Counted from the stretch's first letter, positions 36,641 to 49,000 are shown. The stretch: 64,000 nt of DNA from Paenibacillaceae bacterium (GCA_029256185.1 JAQSYI010000002.1:1-64000); one strand, 5' to 3'. The notes: generated from the letters alone by a model not told the origin. Made by a program: numbers and translations.

Positions 36641-37767
36641 TCTCCCCCGTCCGTTAATTTTCCGTTCCTAACCGCAAAGTAGGCAGGCTCCCGGCCGGTC
36701 AGCACGCCGTCGCTATCAAAGGCGATGGTTCCCGTCACTCCATGGTACTCCGTCTGCTCATGCAAAAGCTGTGCCAGCCTCCTGGGATCGTTGGTGCCCC
36801 CTTGCGCCGCCGCATCGGCAACAAGCCGAACAGAATCATACCCGTGCGCCGCCCACCAGGTAGGCTTGCTTCCGTAAATCTCCTCATAGCTGCGCTCGAA
36901 TTGCTCCAGCCTCTCTGTTCTGCGGACAGGCACCAGGGCTGGCAGGACAATATTGTCCGATATGGCGGCATGCTCCGCCAGCATATCGCTGGCATCGAAG
37001 GAATAATCCCCGTAAACCTTTGCCTCCGGCATCCCCCTGCGGACGTAGCCGGCAATGGCGAAGGCGTCGGCAATCGCGTCTCTTGTGATGACGACTCCCT
37101 GGATTCCCAATGCAGACCAGCGGTCGGTCAGCTGGTGGAAATCCTGCTCGCTCCCGAACCGGGTGGTCATATCCAGAACCCGCAGACCCAGACGCTGCCC
37201 CTCCAATGCGAAGGCGGCGGCCAAATTCCGCTCGAATTCCGTGTCGCTGTGGTTGACCGCGATCCGGGTTATCCCTTGGCGCGCCCCGTAGCCGGCAAGA
37301 GCCGCCCCCATGTCCGCTTCACCAAAGGTATTGCGGAAAATCATGGTATATTTGCGTCCGATAATGGAGCTGTCCATCATGCCGTTGGCTGCGATCATGA
37401 TCTTGCCGTATTCCTCCATCACCGGAGCGCCTGCCTCCAGAATGGCGAAGCTGTGCGATCCCAGAACAGCCGTAACGTCAGGATCGGCGGCAAGCCTGTT
37501 GGACAGCAGCAAGCCCTGCTCATAATCATATTCATCATCGTACAGAGCGAAGGAGGCTTCCATGCCCAGGCTCTCATATTCCCGGTTGACCTCCTCTATC
37601 GCCATCTTCACCCCGTTCAGGAAGCTGGCGTCATAATCGTAGACCTCCTTGGAGCCCATGACGGCTATGACCAGGGGCAAGCTCCCCTTCACTTGTCCCT
37701 CTGCCGCACAGGAAGCCAAGATCAACACTGCCAATACCGCGGCCAACCCAGCGCGCTTTCCCTTCAA
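36637..37767 (-). CDS. Branched-chain-amino-acid-type (Peripla_BP_6) binding lipoprotein
   Basis: The frame runs far upstream, but TTG at 37767, seven bases after AAGGGGGAG and four bases past the ATP-grasp stop, gives a proper lipoprotein: KGKRAGLAAVLAVLILASC with Cys at the lipobox. That makes 376 residues. The mature part is LivJ-like (DYDASFLNGVKMAIEEVNREY; DVTAVLGSHSFAILEAGAPV). Relatives bind amino acids, amides or small peptides. No LivHMGF transporter is nearby, so it may present a ligand to the enzyme or export system, or to the sensor-like MFS protein of the same operon. Confidence 0.82.
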   Translation of the reverse strand: MKGKRAGLAAVLAVLILASCAAEGQVKGSLPLVIAVMGSKEVYDYDASFLNGVKMAIEEVNREYESLGMEASFALYDDEYDYEQGLLLSNRLAADPDVTAVLGSHSFAILEAGAPVMEEYGKIMIAANGMMDSSIIGRKYTMIFRNTFGEADMGAALAGYGARQGITRIAVNHSDTEFERNLAAAFALEGQRLGLRVLDMTTRFGSEQDFHQLTDRWSALGIQGVVITRDAIADAFAIAGYVRRGMPEAKVYGDYSFDASDMLAEHAAISDNIVLPALVPVRRTERLEQFERSYEEIYGSKPTWWAAHGYDSVRLVADAAAQGGTNDPRRLAQLLHEQTEYHGVTGTIAFDSDGVLTGREPAYFAVRNGKLTDGGE

Positions 37768-37771
37768 GGCC

Positions 37772-38785
37772 TCACTCCCCCTTGCTGCCGGGGAACAGGC
37801 TGCAGCGCGCCGCGGCGCTGCGGACAATCTCGCCAATAACCCCGGCATAGGTTTTCCCTGCCGCTCTGGCGCATGTCTCGAAGGGCCCTCCCGGCGTAAG
37901 GCCGGGTCTCGGGTTAATCTCCAGGAACCAGGCCTTGCCTGCTTCATCCACCTTGAAATCCGAGCGGCTTAAATCCCGGCATTGCAAATGCCGATGGATA
38001 GACAGCGCATGCTTGCGCAGGGTTCTGTCCGCTGCAGCGCCGAAGGAAGCCGCTTCGTCGCGAATGGCCCGAAAGCACTTGTCTCCCAAGCTGAAAATAT
38101 CGATCGGGCTGCCATCCTCATACTTGCAGGCTCCGATGCCCAGCGCATAAGCATCCGTCCCTGTACCCACAACCGGAACATATACTTCCTCTCCCCGGAT
38201 ATAAGCCTCGCAAAGCACAGCGTCATGGTACTGCTCCATGTTCCAGCGAACCTGCTCGGCCAGCTCCCGTGGATTGCTTGCCACACCCACGCCCATACTA
38301 TAGCCCTCGCAATTGGGCTTGACTACCACGGGAAATTCCAGCTTGTTTCGTTTCATCCCCGCATGCAGATACGCCTCCAGCTTTTCCTGGCCGTGAGGAA
38401 TATACAGGCAGCCCGGGACATAAAGCCCCAATTGCCGGGCGGCAAGCTTGGTATGATATTTGTTCTGGGACAATCCCATGGCATAAGCGTCGCTGCCGAT
38501 GCAGGGAATGCCCGCCAGCTCCAGCAAGGCCGGTACGATGGCTTCCCGGTTCCGCGACAATATCCCCTCATCTGTGGCGAAGACCAGATCGGGACGGGGA
38601 TTATCCGCCCTGAGCCACTGGTAAAGCTTATGCATATTGCCGATGCTTACCGGCTCCCAGCCGCATTCCCGGATGGCATCAGCCAGGTAGCTGATCTCCG
38701 ACGGCTGGCAGAAATCCGCAAACACGGAGCTATCCTCGCTGATGCCGTAGTCCTCGCGCAGATCATATGTGATTCCGATTCTCAT
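37772..38785 (-). CDS. ATP-grasp enzyme, D-alanine-D-alanine-ligase-like
   Basis: The product has 337 residues and starts at ATG 38785, overlapping the KamA stop by four bases (ATGA), a sign of translational coupling. The fold is D-Ala-D-Ala-ligase-like: PDLVFATDEGILSRNREAIVP near residue 65, the ATP-binding lysine strand FPVVVKPNCEGYSMGVGV, and the metal-binding motif FLEINPRPGLTP. Genuine Ddl enzymes have an N-terminal NVLFGG start with the ligand-binding Glu; here it begins MRIGITYDLRED, so a different acceptor is likely. ATP-grasp ligases join a carboxylate to an amine. Placed directly after a KamA-like mutase and near a precursor peptide, it could ligate a beta-amino acid to a peptide. 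That role is inference. Confidence 0.85.
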   Translation of the reverse strand: MRIGITYDLREDYGISEDSSVFADFCQPSEISYLADAIRECGWEPVSIGNMHKLYQWLRADNPRPDLVFATDEGILSRNREAIVPALLELAGIPCIGSDAYAMGLSQNKYHTKLAARQLGLYVPGCLYIPHGQEKLEAYLHAGMKRNKLEFPVVVKPNCEGYSMGVGVASNPRELAEQVRWNMEQYHDAVLCEAYIRGEEVYVPVVGTGTDAYALGIGACKYEDGSPIDIFSLGDKCFRAIRDEAASFGAAADRTLRKHALSIHRHLQCRDLSRSDFKVDEAGKAWFLEINPRPGLTPGGPFETCARAAGKTYAGVIGEIVRSAAARCSLFPGSKGE

Positions 38786-39894
38786 GAATTCTCCCCTCCT
38801 TCCGGCTGTCCTGCTTGCTTGTCCGGAGGAAGCGGAACGGCCGTGTGGCGGCCCTCGTAATCCCGCAGAATGATGCGGTCTGCTCCCTCTTCCACAATGT
38901 TGTTGGGCTCTACGACAATCTTCCCGCTCCTTCCCGGAGCGTCAATGACAAAGCGCGGAACCGCATACCCGGGGATGCGCCCCCATAGGCCGCGGATCAG
39001 CTCCATGCCCTCCCGGTAGGAGGTCATGAAGGGCTCCGTGCCCCGGACCAGATCGCATTGATACAGGTAATACGGACGAACCCGAATGCGGATCAGCTTC
39101 AGCAGAAGACTTCTCATGGTCTCCAGGTCATTGTTGATTCCCTGAAGCAGCACCGTCTGGCAGCCCAGCGGAACGCCGCGGGACAGCAGAAGCCCGCAGG
39201 CCTGCTCCATCTCCGGCGTAATCTCATCGGGATGATTGCATTGGAAATTCAGCCAGACGGGATGATACCGCTCCAGCATATCCGCCAAGGCGGGAGTAAT
39301 CCGCATGGGCGCGGCCGTCACCGCCCGGGTTCCCACGCGAATGGTTGAGACGTGGGGGATGCTGCGGATTGCGGCGAGCACAGCCTCCAGCCTGCCGTCA
39401 TCCATAACAAGGGGGTCTCCTCCGGTTATGAGCACATCGGTTATTTGCGGCGTTTGGCGGATATATGCCGTTATCGCCTCAAGCTCCCCCTGTGTGATGA
39501 ACGAATTGCCGTGGAGCACGGTGTTCTTCCTGGTGCAATGGCGGCAGTACATGAAGCACAGGTCGCTTGCAATCAGAATCACCCGGTCCGGGTACTTGTG
39601 GACCAGCCGCTTCAGAGGAGAGCTGCCCCCTTCCTCCAACGGGTCATCGGACAGTAGTGGAGAATAGGCCAGCTCCCCTGCAGAAGGCAGCGCCTGCTTG
39701 CGCAGACCGCCTGTGGGATCCCCCTTGCTCAGCAGCTCCGCATAATACGGGGATAGGCCCATCTTGTACCGGCCGGCAACCTGCAGCATCTCTGCCGCCT
39801 GCTCCTCCGTAACGGAGATATACCGGGCCAATTGCCCGGGAGTGGTGATCATGCCGGATAGCTGGCTTTTCCAGTTGCTCTGTTGAGTTTGCAT
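38782..39894 (-). CDS. KamA-family radical SAM aminomutase (lysine 2,3-aminomutase-like)
   Basis: ATG at 39894, seven bases after AAGGG, gives 370 residues. The radical SAM cluster motif is C113-x3-C117-x2-C120 (DLCFMYCRHC). Compared from memory with Clostridium lysine 2,3-aminomutase (Cys125/129/132, Arg134, Asp293, Asp330, Lys337), this protein has Cys113/117/120, Arg122, Asp281 (YQCD), Asp318 (FVIDAP) and Lys325 (GRSGK). All are shifted by exactly 12. The two Asp bind the lysine side chain and Lys holds PLP, so lysine is the likely substrate and beta-lysine the product. It lacks the C-terminal zinc cysteines of the clostridial enzyme and is shorter. The gene lies between the giant SLH protein and the ATP-grasp gene. 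Confidence 0.9.
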   Translation of the reverse strand: MQTQQSNWKSQLSGMITTPGQLARYISVTEEQAAEMLQVAGRYKMGLSPYYAELLSKGDPTGGLRKQALPSAGELAYSPLLSDDPLEEGGSSPLKRLVHKYPDRVILIASDLCFMYCRHCTRKNTVLHGNSFITQGELEAITAYIRQTPQITDVLITGGDPLVMDDGRLEAVLAAIRSIPHVSTIRVGTRAVTAAPMRITPALADMLERYHPVWLNFQCNHPDEITPEMEQACGLLLSRGVPLGCQTVLLQGINNDLETMRSLLLKLIRIRVRPYYLYQCDLVRGTEPFMTSYREGMELIRGLWGRIPGYAVPRFVIDAPGRSGKIVVEPNNIVEEGADRIILRDYEGRHTAVPLPPDKQAGQPEGGENS

Positions 39895-39930
39895 ATGTGC
39901 ACCCTTCATTTCCCTCAATATATGAGTACA

Positions 39931-39954
39931 AGAGGAGCCTATTCGGACTCCTCT
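39931..39954 (-). other. Hairpin between SLH-protein and KamA genes
   Basis: On the minus strand AGAGGAGTC and GGCTCCTCT form a stem of nine pairs including one G-U, with a six-base loop, in the 122-base gap. No T run follows. It may trim or attenuate the transcript so that the surface protein is made in excess. Confidence 0.4.
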
Positions 39955-40016
39955 CTGCACTCCATCTATTGCGCAGCTGACATGCAGCCGCGCTTATGCA
40001 ATGAAACCTGTCTTCG

Positions 40017-43000
40017 TTACTCCCCGATGGCCAAGGCGATCAGCACAGCCAGCATCTTGGCAGACTGCTCGCGGGTCGCCTCCATCAGCGGCGCGAAGGT
40101 CCCGTCGGGATAGCCGTCGATGATTCCTGCCTGCCGTACGGCATGCACTGCCTCTCCGGCGTAGTCCGCAATCTCGCTCTCATCGTTGAAGCGCCGCTCC
40201 CCTTGCGTCCCGGAGAGGGAGATGCCCTGCTTGAGGGCATAGCGTGCAAGGAGCACCGCCATATCCTGGCGGGTAATCGCCGCTTCGGGAGCGAACCTGC
40301 CGTCCCCGGTGCCTTCCACTAGCCCTTGCGAGCGCGCCCACTCCACATACGGGGCATACCACTGATCCGCCGCTACATCACGGAAGCCCGATGCGGCGAC
40401 AGCTGGCGTCTCGGCCTGGGCAATGGCCGCCAGCAGCTTCACGAACTCCCCGCGGGTGATGGAGCTGCCGGGATCGAATTTCCCTGCTCCCTTGCCGTCC
40501 ACAATGCCGCGGGAGGCCATAAAGTCGATGTAGGGCTCGGACCAGCCCGATACATCACTGAAGGAGAACGGATTGTATAAGGCCGCGAACACCGAATTAT
40601 GGGCGGTGCGGATCATCAATCTGCCATCCGCAACGCGGGACAGGGGAAGGAGGCGGACGGTTCCGTCTTCATTGATCAAAGCGCCCGCCAGCTGATTCTC
40701 ATTCATGCTGCTGCCGGACTGCTCCCAGCCGCCTAGCTCCAGTCTCAGAGGCACAGAGCCGGGAAGCAGTTCTGTCAGCGGCTTGTCTCCTGCCGTGATA
40801 GAGAAATCATATACGGGCATGTTCTCCAACCGCTTCTGCAACGAAGCAGGATATACCGACGGATTCACCGGGGAAATCTGAAGTGTCCATACCGGCTCCT
40901 CCCCGTCGTCGAATTCTGCTCCCGCCAGCGCGGCCAGAGCCTCCTGCTCCAGAAGCATTCTGGCGTCTCCGTCTGGAATCTCGAAGGAAACGGCAAGCAC
41001 TCCGCTTGCAAGCAGCCGCTTGATCAACTCGACACTGAGGTTCAGCCTGTATTGCTCTGCAGCCGCCGTTCCGTCAGGGAAGGCGAAGGAGAGAGCGGAC
41101 CAGCCCTTCTCCCGCAGCTGCTTCAGAGCGTCCTCGATAACCTGGGCATCGGGGGCGATAGCAAGGATGCCCCCTTCCGTCTTCGGAGCAAGACGGACAA
41201 CAACCACTTGCCCGGCCCCGTTCTCTCCAGGCTCGACGCCCGCGCCTTGGCCGATGCCGCCATCGCCGTAAGCGGCGCCGTCGTCCTCATCGCCGCTGTC
41301 CGCCGCCTGCACCTGGACCGTGGCAGTCTGCTGCCGGATCAGACTTGCCGGAATTCTCCAGCTCTCGTCCACCCGCATCATGCTGCCGTCTGAATCCGTC
41401 CTTATCTTGTTTACATCGGGGATAAGAGAAGCAGTAATAACCGCGGTGCCGGGCGCAAGGCCAATAACTGTTCCATCGGACAGCACCGCCGCCACCTCCT
41501 CATCGGAGCTGCTCCAGCTAACCTTGGTGGAATCGGCCTCATTATCGGGAACGGGCGTCTTAAGCTCCTTAATTGCCGCAAGCCGTTCCCCCGTGCCTGC
41601 AGTCACAACCAGACGGTTCTTGCTTAGGGAAAAGCCCATTACATTATCCATGCTTGCCGCAAGCCGCTGCGATGCGGTTCTGCTGATTGCGGCTACAGCG
41701 CGGTGTTCTCCGTCTCCCACCGTTAATTCAAGCTGATCATAGACGGACCCGTCGGCTGCAGCCTTCACGTCCCCGAAGGCAAGTCCGCGGATATCCGCCT
41801 GCACAAGCTGCCGGACAGAGGCGACCGGCTCCAGCTCGACTGGCAGGCTGCCAAGGCTGCCGCCTTGCGGGTCAGCCTTAATATCCAGTTGTCCGCTGTA
41901 AGTTAGATTTCCTTTGTTTTCTATAAGAACAGACAGCTCGGCTGTATCCTTGTCCAGCAAATAAGCATCCAGCACGGCAATATGCAGCTTACTCTCCGAG
42001 GGAACCTGCTTCTCGGCTGTAACCAGCAGCGCGCCGCTTCCATCCCGCACCCGGAAGCCTGCAGTCAGGCCGGATACCTCTGCCGGCAGCACCGCCGCCG
42101 CCCGCAGTGTGAATGCGCCGCCGCCCGGCAGCAGCTTGTCCCCTTGCGGGCCTGCAGGAGCATTCTCGCCCACCGGCAAGTCCCGGACAAGGACGGTTTC
42201 CTCTTCATTGCGCTTCAGATAAGCCTCATAGGTAAGACCGGACATGGGCTTAAGCCCCGCATTGCTCACAACGGCAGAGAACTCCAGAGTCTCTCCGCCA
42301 AGGGGCGCCGCTTCCTGAAGCATCACCTCGGCCGCCCGGACCGCACCTTCACCGGTAAATACGCGGGTTGCCAGAATTCGGTTGTCCGTATTTTCAACGA
42401 ACATATTGGAGGCATTCAGCTCCTGGCTGTACTTGACGTATAAGGCCTGAACGCTCTGATCGTCTCTCACCGCAAAGGACAGATCGCTATAGTTGGCTCC
42501 CGCCTCTGCGGTCAATTGAACAGGAGCGGACCAGTCATAGCCCTCACTCTCCGCGAATTGCTCCTGCATGACCGGATCTCCCGCCTGAACCACGCCCTTA
42601 TAACCGTTCACATCAGGCATAATGCTGTAGTTCATCGGAATCAGTGTACCCGCGGGCTGCAGCTGCCCGTTGGCAGCCTCTACCGGTTCCCGGAGAAGGA
42701 TGGACACGGGGTATGTCCCGGGACCTTTTCCCGCCGCATAGATATACTCGAATTGGCTGTCGCTTACATAGGCGTCCTCCAGATGCACGCGCATTAATTG
42801 CGCCTGCGGCTCGGTGAAGGCGGCGAATATCTGCTGCTCCCGATTGATATTCGCGGGATTCTCCGTACCGGGATCCCCGGCCTGCAGGCCGTTCTTGTAG
42901 CTGATGGTATAATCCGTCCACAGCAGATACTGGCCGTCTTCTCCGTTGGAACGGATCTGGAAGCTGTCCAGCGGGTAATCGTCTCTTCCCTTCACTGCGG

Positions 43001-46000
43001 TACGGATAAAGCCGTCAATCGTGGTATTTTCCTTGTCGATGATATACAAGGACTTGGTCCCTCCCCACGGCATGGTCAGATCCACCTTCTTCAGATGGTA
43101 TTTCACCAGATTGGTGATATCCATATACACGATATCTCCGCCTGATATCCAGTACAAGTAGGTAATGCCCTTGGTTCTGACGAATTGCGGCAGCGTATCC
43201 TGATGATTATTGTTCGACAGCCGGATGGGATGATGGAATTCTCCGGTTTCGTAATTATAGATCTGCATGTACATCTCTTGATCCGCTGTCGTCGTCCGGC
43301 TGCCATCCTGATCGGTCACATAGGCATACAGAGCCAGCTGATTATACGAGATCACATCCGAGGCCGTCACCAGGGGATCATAACTAACGGATTGCGGGAG
43401 AGCCACCACCTGCTCCGTTCCGGTGTAGGTGGGAACAAACTGATCAGGCGCCCCCTCTTCATTGGACAAGCCCGTTCGCTCCCGCAGCACCTCCGTCTCC
43501 ACGATATCCGCCTGTACGGCCAAGTCAAGGAAGCGCTGACCGTAAAAGCTGTCAGGCATCCCTTCTTGCGGTTCATAGGTCTCATTCCATATGAAGCTGC
43601 CGTCGGTCTGCCGATCTGCGTAACGATAGGCAATCACACTGTAGCCATTGACGATATCACCGTATACGGCAGAGGATTCTCCGTCGGCAGTGACGCCGGT
43701 CTGGACCGTAGGATCCTCAGCAGGTGAAGGATCATAATTTCTCGGTGTTGTTCCGTAATCCGCCTTGGTGAAATACACCAACAGCCGCCCGCTTATCTCA
43801 TCATAAGAGACCTTCGGCGCCAGATCGGCAAATCTGTCCAGAACCGTATCCCTGGTAATGGAGAACTTGTCCCCATCAAAGGCGGATACAGCAGGATCAA
43901 ACCACCTGCCGCTGATATTCATGGCGCTGAGCACATCTGCCGCCGTATCGTCCTCGTTGAATTCTCTTCCCGCATCAGACCAGGTCACAAGCACCCGCCC
44001 GTCCACCATGAAGGCGTCCGGCGCTTCGTCCCAGGTTCCATCCTGGTCCACAGCCTGGGGAGCCGACCATGAGCTGCCGTTATAGAGACTATAGAACAAT
44101 TGTGCGCGGTTGTAGCTGCTTCTTGCACCGGAATCATCCAGGAACAAGGCCAGCAGACGGCCATCTCCCAGCTCCAGCAGCTTGGTCTGAGGGTAAGGAT
44201 ACACTCCCGTCTGCAGCCAAGTCTCGGGAGAGGATGATGCGCCTGCCGCTCTTACCTGCCGCCCGTCCTCCCTGCCTGCCCCCAGCCAGCCGGAGCGCTG
44301 CTCCAGATAGGCGCGGGATAGTTGCTCCTCATCTCCTGCCGGAAGGATCGGTTCATACAGATAAGAGGCATACGGATCGTTCAAAGCCGCCATAACAGAC
44401 CGGGCAGCCGCGCCATAGCTGAACAAATCGATTCGCTTGGATTGGTAGATGGTCCATTTCTTCTGAATAAACAACAGCTTAATCCCTGCCTCGGCGGATA
44501 TGGTCAGTCCGCCTGAGCCGCTTGCGGAAGTGGCTCCGGTGATGGGCGCAGTGAAGCTCAAATCCACTTCTGCGCTGCCGGAGAGGAACACCTTGGCCCA
44601 ATCCACCCCCGCTCCCGCTCCGATGGTAATGGTGGGGTTCACCTCAAACTGGGCATAGATGTCATATTGATTAGGGTTAAGGGATATTTTCCCTTCTCCG
44701 TCGAACCGGTATTTCCCGCGCGCCTCGTCAGTGACCCCTTCGGCATCGCTTAGCATCCGGTTGATGTCCATGGCTTCTACACTGAGCACGGCCTTGGCAT
44801 TGCCGGATATGTCAACAGAAGCGAACACCGGAACGCCGATGGGGGTTACATAGGTATACTTAACCCCGTACTCAGCCTCGCCGGCAGCCATAAGCACCAT
44901 GGAGCGGAAATAAGTTTCCCCGTCTTCATACGGCTCCAGGGTCAGAACAAGAGAGATGGAGAACTCGTAATTATAGGAGTTGGCAACGCTCTTCTTCTTC
45001 GCATCGTCCTTATTGGCGGCATTCGGCTCCTCGGCAAGCTTCTTCTTCACCTTGTCGGCCAGACGCTGCTCCTGCTCTTCTTCCGAAGGATCGTCCTCAT
45101 CGTCATCCTCGCTGTCGAAGCTGTAATTATAACCGAAGCTGAGGGTCTTGATTGAATGTTCCTTTCCTTTGCTGTCCGTCAGCGTGTCCTTCTGCCAATC
45201 CAGAGAGTCGTCCAGACTGATATCCATCCCCAGGTCAAAATTGTTATTGACCTTTCCGATGAATTCAACCGCAGGAGACAACGGCGTATCAAAGCTGGCC
45301 AGGGCGGTAATGACATCCAGCTCCCGGCTGAATACAAACCCCGCATCCACTTCGATGTATTCTCTAATGATCTGTTCCTCCTCTCCCCTGACAAGAGGGG
45401 AGATGGTCATCCTGTAGCCTGGCTTAACCCCTTCATTCAGCAAGTTCAGGGAGTGGGTAAATGTAATGCCGTCCTCAGGATAACCGGTGCTGCTCTCATA
45501 TACCACTTGCGTCCGTTCCTTATTGTAGATGCGGATGACAGCATCATTGGCAGCCGTCCCTCCACCGCTTTCCACCTTAAACCTGAAGGTGGTCGTTCCG
45601 TTGCGGACAGGCACCTGATCATTGTAATTCCCGAGATTGATCTTCTCAGCCAGTTCGCCGGCGGGCGCATAGCTTGCCGTAAGCTCTACGGGCTTCATGA
45701 GTTTGGTAAAGTCCAGCTCCATCTCGCTGACTGTGCCGGGAACAATGGTCGTATAATATTCCAGCCCTTTGTACAGCACCTTGGCCAAATAATACTTGCC
45801 CTTCTGGAACGTGGGATCGACCAGATAAATCTCTCCCGCTTCATCGGTGACGGCGGATTGATTGCCCACCACCACTGTAGCGCCGCTGAGCGGAGCAGTG
45901 ACCTTCTTTAGCGGATCAATGACAGAGGAGCTTATCTGGACGAGCTTGGCCCAAGCCGCTGCCGGATTGCCGTTTATCTGCGCCCGCTCATAATCATAGT

Positions 46001-49000
46001 AAATCTTCGAGGGATTAAAGTATTGGGGAGCATAATGAAACTGGCTTCCGTAGAACAGCTCCTTGACCACCGGCCACTCATTCCTGATTTCGCGGATGCT
46101 GGTGCCGAAGGCCTTGAGCCTATCGTTCACTTGGACGAATTCCCCGCTGCTCTCCATTCCATCGCCGTCCAGATCCGCGGAATAATCCTTCCAGGTGGTG
46201 ATGAAGCCCGGCGCAGCATAGGAGGTGAATTCATAGCCGGACAGAGGATCGGCCGCAGCAACGGTTACCGGCTCATAGATGGTGCCCGCCGCTACGCCGC
46301 TGCCGTTTCCTCCCGCGCGAGGGCCTGTGACGGTAATGGCATTGCCGCTGTTCAAGAGGAAATCAATAGCGGTCTCTCTGGTGGCAATGATCTGATCCGT
46401 GCCCCTTACGTTCTTGCTGCCATATATAATCGCTGTAGCAAAGTCGGTTCCCTGCCAGCCCAGCTCCTTCAGCCTGCCCTTGAAGGTGAAGACGCCGTTG
46501 TTGGCGGTTGCCGTGTAGCTGCCCCCAGTAGATGGAGCCATATACACGTCTCGTATGGAGCCGTCGCTTGCATAAACCGTCAGAGCCGCTCTTGAGGCTG
46601 CCCCGAAATCATTCTTCTTGCTCTGATCAGGATAGTTGGGGTCGAACTCATAAGCAAAAGACAGCTCTATCTCCGGATTCTCATCATTGGCGGCATTGCC
46701 GTCGGAGTTGGCTGCAAATGCAGACTCAAGCCGGGCGGCCAGCTCCTCCATACCGGCAAAGGCTACCCCGTCCACCTTATAGGACGGCCGCGAAGCCCGA
46801 TGCAGATACAGTCCGGGATCGGCCTGCACCACCATGTCCGGATTGGTGAAGCTAAGCTTGAGCCAATTGGAGCTTGAAGCAGGGATCGTATATTGAACAT
46901 ACTGCACACGGTCATTGGAGCGGGAAGCGTCGAACTGCAGCGCTTCGGTCCTGCTGGCGCTCCAGTTGAAGGCCCTTACTGTGCTGTCATTATAAGCTAC
47001 GAGGTTGATGACGTCTCCCGCATGCAGACCTGTCCATGTCTTGCTGCCGTCATTGCGGTTAACCTCCGCCACATATCCCGATGTTTTGTCGTATTCCAGG
47101 CTAAAGGAAGCATCCTTCTGCTTAAATATGGGACGCACGGCAATAGTACCGCTGCGGATAGCGTCCAGCATTCCCGTCTGGGCGAAGAATCCCGCATCCA
47201 GAGACAGAGTTGACGCTCCCTCATACTTCTTCCAGTCTCCGCCCGCCAGCTGCAGCTCAAAACCGGCATAGTCGAAGCGGTCCGCCATCTCCTGACTGGC
47301 GTAAGACAGCTGGAACTCAATCTTGTCCGAACGGAACACCTTGTATTCCGGTGCATTAATATTGGCAATGCCGTTGCCTACATTGGAGCCTACAGACTTG
47401 ATCGCAAGGGTTCCAGGCAGCAGGCTCTGCTGCTTCACCTCTGCCTGCACCAGTGATCCGTTCTTGATATTATAGGTCTTCTGTTGAACGGCCAGCGGCT
47501 CGTTCTTCACCAGCAGACGGTATTCCTTGAGATACAGCCTGAGCCAGCCCAGATTGGCTTCACTTGTATTCCCGCCTGCCGCCCATGTGCGAAAACCCAC
47601 CTTCGCCGTATTCCACATGCTTTCGGGAATTACGGGGTTGGACACCGTCCATCCCCTGATTCCGTTAACTTGAACAGGGTCGGTGGTCTGGCCGGAGGCT
47701 GCGGTTAGCCGGAAGCCCGTATTGAGATTTTCTTCGTAGTGTTGCGTTTCCCCCCACCAGGGCCACCAGTTCCGAGTGCTCCAGCTCCGCCCGCGTCCCG
47801 AGTTGGACCAGCCGAACTCGGCGCTTGCGGCTCCATACAGCTTGACCTTCCCGGCATAAGCGTAAGCCTCGCCTCCGCTTGCCCGCAGCCTCAGATCATT
47901 CCCCTCCGCATAAGCGTTGCCTCCAGTGGAGCCGGCCAGGAAATCCTTGGCCACAACGGCCCATTGTCCCCGTGCAGGGGAGTAACCGTTGTCGGATATT
48001 CGCTCAGCCCCTGCCGGAGCAGCGCTCGCTGCCGTCAGCGCCTTTACAATCCTGCCGGACTTAGCTTGTTCCCCTTCTCCTGCCGCCGCTCCTTCAATGG
48101 AAGCCTGCGCCTCGCGCCCTGGAAGGATCACCTGAACCTGCGCTTTGGCGGTATTGACCCGCTCATTGGTGCGGTCAAGCGCCAGGGTGAACGCCCTTGG
48201 CTCTGCGCGTTCGGGATTATCAATGACGTCCACAACAACCGTCTGCTCCGTCATTCCCGGGGTAAACAGCAATTCCTGCAAACCGGGGACATAATCCCCG
48301 TAGGGGACAGCTGTACCTTCCTCTGTACCCACGGTCACTGTGGAATATTGATGCGTTCCGCCTACGCGACGCACGATGGCCGATGCAATGCCGGAGCCTG
48401 CCGGCACTTCCCCCTGCTCCCATTCGAAGCGGACTGCCTCCGGCTCTTCATCGTCTTCGAGGTTAACGTAGGACATGTAAAATTCGCCTCGCACGGCCCC
48501 ACCGGTAGGATTAACCAATGCGAACAGCGCCTGCTCTCCGCTTTCCGGCAGACTGTCGTCCAGCGGCACAATGTACAAATATTTGATATATTCCCCATCC
48601 TCAAATTCAAGCGTAGTCTCCGCTCCGGGGATACTGTACACAAAGCGGTCATAATCGGCCTTCAATTGCTCAATCCGGCTCTTGTCCACTTCCTTCCAGT
48701 CCGGGCGGCCGCTTGCCAGACCCAGAGCCATTTCCCGCAGCTCCCGAAGGGATTGAGGACCCGTACTGCCGCCGAAGCGGACTTGCTCCTGGTCCAATTC
48801 CTCATAGCCTTGTCCGGGAGTTCCGCTCTGCCTGTTGGTCGCAGGACCGTACACGGACTTGACCACAGACTGGTCCCCGAGCGCAGAAGAAGCGCCCCCC
48901 GGACGGCCGGATGCTGTGCCGTACACGTTTGCCGTCACCCCGGAGTCTGCTTGGTTCTCCTCCCCGCGACTGATGTTCACCTGGGAATTGTCCCCGATGC

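Noticed and set aside
37768-37947. Longer N-terminus of the Peripla_BP_6 protein
   Set aside because: The extension overlaps the ATP-grasp gene out of frame and would bury the lipoprotein signal; TTG 37767 has a well-spaced ribosome site.
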